Source: Candolleomyces eurysporus
Taxonomy: Eukaryota > Basidiomycota > Agaricomycetes > Agaricales > Psathyrellaceae
Length of the DNA stretch: 23,441 nucleotides
NCBI GenBank assembly: GCA_027579435.1
Contig: JANBPK010001612.1
Coordinates: 1 to 23,441, forward strand
Reading direction: 5' to 3'
The position numbers and the translations under genes were made by a program. Below are positions 19,881 through 23,441 of this stretch, piece by piece. How positions within the stretch are numbered: position 1 is the first letter of the stretch; each line of letters starts with the position of its first letter. Under the pieces are notes generated by a model. The model made no database searches. It was not told where the DNA came from and saw only the letters and a program-made list of their open reading frames with translations.

Positions 19881-19947
19881 CTAAGTTAACCCTTGGTTGA
19901 GCAAACGCCCCCAGGCGAGCCCCTTCAACGCTACTAGGACCCTCATT

Positions 19948-21681
19948 ATGTATTGGAAGAAATTTCTGCTCGCTGCCGCTGCAGGGATATATGCGCCTTA
20001 TGCCGAAGCTCTTATCCGCTTCCACTGTTCGCAGCTTGTGACAGAGCGTCTAGACCCGTACGTACGGCTGCCCAGGGTCTCTGTCAATGCCTACTGAACT
20101 CGTGCAAATTCTAGCTTGGTTACTCCTGGCCAAGTATCTCCTCACCTTCATCAGATCATTGGAGGCGTAAGCTTCGTGATGAATTTTTAGCTTTAATGAT
20201 ATTTTTCCTCACCGCTGTCGACGCTGCGCTCTGTGTTTCTAGAATGCGTAAGGGCTCTCAGCAGTCTCTCGAAATGGCTACATTGATCATTCCGGTGCCA
20301 GATTTAACATTACGATGGACCTCAAAAACGACATCTCGAAGATCGCTACATGCACAAGTTGCCAAGTCAAGGAGAATAAGTCAAACTACTGGACCGCCGT
20401 CCTCTTTTTCAAACACACCAATGGGAGCTACATCCGAGTACGTCTCCATTTCAATGCCTGTTTGGTCGGGCCAATTGAGTTGACCCCTGAGCCACAATCT
20501 TTATAGGTCCCACAGTTACCCAATCTCAATACAGGGTCGCCTAACGGCGGGATGACAGTTTACTACATTCAGACAGAAGCCAAGATCACGGCTTTCCCAG
20601 TTGTCCGTTACTCTATTCGGATTCCTCATCCACTTTTACTGACAGATTTTGTAGGGCTTCCGTATGATCACTGGGAATGCCATGCTTCGAACTGAGAGCA
20701 GGAGTGGGCCACCGAAGGTCACCAGCTTCCGGTGCTTGGATGCTGATCTCGAGGACCACAACGTCGGCCAACCTCCCGGCGGTGGCGTCGATCCCGTGGG
20801 CTTCCCAAGCGCACCTTGTGAGGGTNGTGATGCGCTCCCAGACCTACTTTCCCCAGTGAGTGGGACGTTCTCAGAGTTGTTATTAAGCACTCACATCAAC
20901 CAATACATTCACCCGCCGTTCAGGTGCTGGGATGGTGTCAATCTCGACAGCCCCGACCATGCAGTACGTCTGTTCCCCTGGCACCACGCCGCCTCGAGGC
21001 AGATTTATAAATGAATTTCACTATTCTAGACCCACGTTTCGTTTGCAGAAGGACCCTTGGACAGCTTCTCTGGGTTGAACTTCTATCGAGGAACTTGCCC
21101 CGCGTCCCATCCGATCAAATTACCCATGATCCTCTTCGAAACGATCTGGAACACCCAACCCTTCAAGGATTTGTGGCCCACTGATGGTAGTCAGCCGTTT
21201 GTCTATTCCATGGGAGACCCGTAAGCAATTTGCGCCCTTGTTGCCAGCGGAATGCCGTTCTGATGACCGAATTGGGTTTCAATGTATACCGCAGGACTGG
21301 CTACGGCCATCATGGTGACTATATGTTCGGCTGGGAGGGCGACGCACTTCAAAGGGTCATGGACAAGTGCACAGAATTCAATGGTGATCCGACGTATTGC
21401 AAAGAGATCACTGTCCAATCAAGCGAAGAAATTAACAGCTGCGTCCAACCTTCGATTGTCGAAGAGAATATTGAAGGGTGTATGTGAACTTTTGATGACG
21501 GAAATCTAAACTGACCTTCATCACATTGAACGTAGACTTGGAAACCCTCCCTGGCTGCAACCCGATCCAGGCTGGCCCAGCAGAGGCGACACAGGTTCCA
21601 ACCTGTAATGCGGTGTCGACGACGAAGGCGGTACATGCTGCTCCCACTGCTGCCGCGGGTATACTGTCAAGAAATGATTAA
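19948..21681 (+). CDS. Secreted DUF1996 protein B
   Basis: Ten exons (19948-20057, 20115-20166, 20243-20247, 20302-20437, 20507-20602, 20655-20855, 20924-20963, 21030-21220, 21295-21479, 21536-21681) mirror DUF1996 A exon for exon. The signal peptide is MYWKKFLLAAAAGIYA followed by PYAEA; the mature part starts IRFHCSQLVTERLDP. Landmarks are LVTPGQVSPHLHQIIGGNAF, ATCTSCQVKENKSNYW, GGMTVYYIQ, GFRMITGN, CWDGVNLDSPDH, CPASHPIKLPMILFE, GDPTGYGHHGDYMFGW, LPGCNPIQ. As given, the exons add to one base too many. The single N at 20826 is the surplus; ignoring it gives 386 residues and a segment C-E-G-V-M-R-S-Q aligning with C-N-G-G-I-R-S-N of protein A. The frame break is therefore probably an assembly artefact. 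Exon 6 is shorter than in A and lacks its Tyr-rich stretch. The exon 5 donor (GTCCGT at 20603) is weak. The biochemical role is unknown; a secreted protein is expected. Confidence 0.86.
20243..20247 (+). other. 5-nt microexon of DUF1996 B
   Basis: AATGC stands between an acceptor ending TTTCTAG and a donor GTAAGG, and supplies the Asn and most of the Ala codon in GGNAFNITMD. The same pentamer, in the same place, forms exon 3 of DUF1996 A at 9328-9332. Confidence 0.8.
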
Positions 21682-21747
21682 TGGGATCTTATAATACGAT
21701 CATAAAATACACGTAGGATACAAACTTTGGACAGCGAAAGCGTAGGA

Positions 21748-23101
21748 TCAGTCATGGCGTGTTTGTGAGTTGACAGCGTTAGGCGTGGTGATTCTTCTTG
21801 GTAAGGATGACTCAGTACTATCGTTCATCCATGGGGGAACAGGTGCAGAGGGCTGAAGCGGTGAAAAATTAAACGATGGGAGGGTATCGATTGTCTGTGA
21901 GCTTGGGTGGTGGGTTCGGACAACTATTAGCACGAAAACGATGCCTAGTCAAGTATGACGAGATGCGATTATGAGCCAGTAGTACAAGTTGAGCGTGTCA
22001 AGGACTAACCAATGCTTGGCAGTGTCGCATGCTGGACGATGACCACGGCAGGGTCATTCAAATACCAGAGGATGGTGATTAGAAGCATCTGGATTGTGTA
22101 AATCATAGCGCTTTCAATGACGATGCGCAAAACCATTAACAGGCTTAGCGCTCCCCCGGCGGAGACAAACTTCGCCCCAGCTTGGACGGTCTGTCTATGC
22201 TGCGCCCAGATACGAATTGCAATCATGCCGGTGGTCAAAATGTTCTGAACCAGGTTGAGTGGGAAGGTGCTGTTGAGGAACGGTCGCATCACAGGCCAGG
22301 GTATGGAGTCTGTGTGGCGAAACCAGTACAGATTAACCGTGGTCGTTGCTGTCAACGATATGTTGAGTTCAATTTCATCCAACATATGAATGACTACGCA
22401 CCAATGCTAGCGACCAGCAGTACCGAAGGTAGGGCGATGACAATGTACCTTCTCTGCCAGACAAGAAAGCATCGGTATATCTGCGAATTCGCACAGAACA
22501 CTTTCAGCTGGGTCAAGACGAAATCATGAGTTGGACTTACAACGAGTACGTCCCCAAGCCAGGTAAGAAGTGCAAAGATGATGCCGAAAGCCAAGGCGTC
22601 CCATTGCTTCCAATCGCGAATGTAGGTTACTGGAGAAGACGCAGAGGGGTCGATTTCTTGCATCGTGACGAAAGCGTGCAGCATGCGATAGAGATTCATG
22701 ACTGTCAAAACCTCCATAAGAGCCAATCAATGAATGACAACGGGGGAGCATAGGACGTACAGTTATGGATGCTGATGAGGATGAACATTACGATGATGCT
22801 GCACAGAAAGAAAGTAGAAGAACTCGTCCCATAGTTCCGTTTTCTCTTCAACACTATTATTTGCACTGCGATCGCAAAAAGGAAGAGATATAGACCTGAG
22901 AGTTCACGCGTCGAACTTCAGTCGAAACAGATTGGGGCGGTTAAGACGGACCATAAATTGTGCTCTGCAGGCATCCGGAGGTCAACATATGATCAAACTT
23001 CACTTGACGACTGGAACACTACGAACCTCGAGCCAGAAACTGACCAGGTAGTACCGTCGATAAATCCCGACTCGGGGGTTGTTGGGCGCAAGAACCGTCA
23101 T
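21748..23101 (-). CDS. Seven-transmembrane family protein D
   Basis: Seven exons (23101-23027, 22964-22952, 22895-22761, 22701-22541, 22480-22402, 22348-22010, 21944-21748) join in frame to 332 residues. It shows YYLVSFWLESTIYGLYLFLFAIAV (helix 1), IRDWKQWDALAFGIIFALLTWLGDVLV, IYRCFLVWQRRYIVI, LYWFRHTDSIP, FPLNLVQNILTTGMIAIRIW, LRIVIESAMIYTIQMLL, DPAVVIVQHATLPSIGIVFVLIVVRTH. The tail is the shortest of the four (about 60 residues) and keeps only a PPWMND echo of the LPAWLRDD motif of B and C. It has the 13-nt exon 2. It lies tail to tail with DUF1996 B, with only 66 bp between the stop codons, and is separated from copies A-C by that gene. The start (MTVLAPNNPRVGIYRR) is placed by alignment of the exon end with the other copies. 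Confidence 0.83.
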
Positions 23102-23441
23102 GGCCCAATTGCTCAGAGCTTAGCACTGAGCTATGAGCTATGGGGCCTTCTGCCCTTACGCCGGCGAGGACGCAAGAATGTCGGGGGAGAATGAGATGGA
23201 GAAGAGGGGCATGGCCGCTGTTAAACCGCCAGCGGTAACACGCGTTCTAAGCAGGTCACCGACGTTCTCACAGGTCAGTAGCACTGACGCCGAGTACGGC
23301 AGCCCTGGCAACTGGTTACCTTCGGTCAGCTCCCGGCGTCAGGAAGCAAAGGCGGCGGATCAGGACCCCGGCTTTCCGTTTTCCGGGGTCTGTCCCTCGG
23401 GTTGTTAGTGTAGTGTCGGACGCAACGCCATTTTATAATTT
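23102..23441. other. Upstream flank of seven-helix gene D
   Basis: Presumed promoter and leader of gene D, reaching the window edge. No clear TATA box and no gene; the frames here are short and unsupported. Confidence 0.35.

Noticed and set aside
19569..19889. Plus-strand frame of 106 codons before DUF1996 B
   Set aside because: It overlaps the TATA-like box of DUF1996 B and does not splice in frame to its first exon; the signal peptide at 19948 already gives a complete N-terminus.
1..23441. tRNA, rRNA, CRISPR array or transposase genes
   Set aside because: No cloverleaf-like B box with a matching acceptor stem, no rRNA core sequence, no spaced direct repeats and no transposase or reverse-transcriptase motifs were found by reading both strands.

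Overview
The window looks like a gene-dense piece of a basidiomycete genome, most likely an Agaricomycete. Almost every gene is cut by several short introns (about 45-110 bp, usual GT..AG ends), coding density is high on both strands, and two of the gene families (secreted DUF1996 proteins and a seven-helix membrane family) are of a kind expanded in mushroom-forming and related fungi. No organelle, bacterial, transposon, CRISPR or tRNA signal was found. All exon models below were built by eye from splice sites and paralogue comparison. Reading frames close exactly across all exons of the main genes, except one gene broken by an ambiguous base.

Layout. 1-430: broken remnant of a DUF4139 gene with a foreign-looking segment in its old intron. 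1031-1996 (+): small four-helix membrane protein. 2090-4352 and 4631-6796 (both -): tandem paralogues of the DUF4140/DUF4139 (mucoidy-inhibitor-A-like) family with the same intron positions. 7466-8076 (-): unrecognised 182-residue protein with a Cys cluster and a basic tail. About 8364-8805 (-): uncertain small gene. 9032-10716 (+): secreted DUF1996 protein A. 11172-12651 (+): J-domain protein related to Jjj1/DNAJC21. 12874-14266, 15173-16571 and 17399-18841 (all -): three tandem genes for a seven-transmembrane family. 19948-21681 (+): DUF1996 protein B. 21748-23101 (-): fourth seven-transmembrane gene.

The dominant theme is local gene duplication: three traces of DUF4139, two DUF1996 genes and four seven-helix genes within 23 kb. 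The two DUF1996 genes interleave with the seven-helix array, one before it and one inside it, and the second is divergent from the third seven-helix gene. A functional link between secreted DUF1996 proteins and the membrane family is only a positional inference. The clearest unusual structures are a 5-nt microexon kept in both DUF1996 genes, 13-nt microexons in three of the four seven-helix genes with fusion in the fourth, two introns that are multiples of three without stops, and single N bases mostly beside homopolymers, one of which breaks the frame of DUF1996 B.
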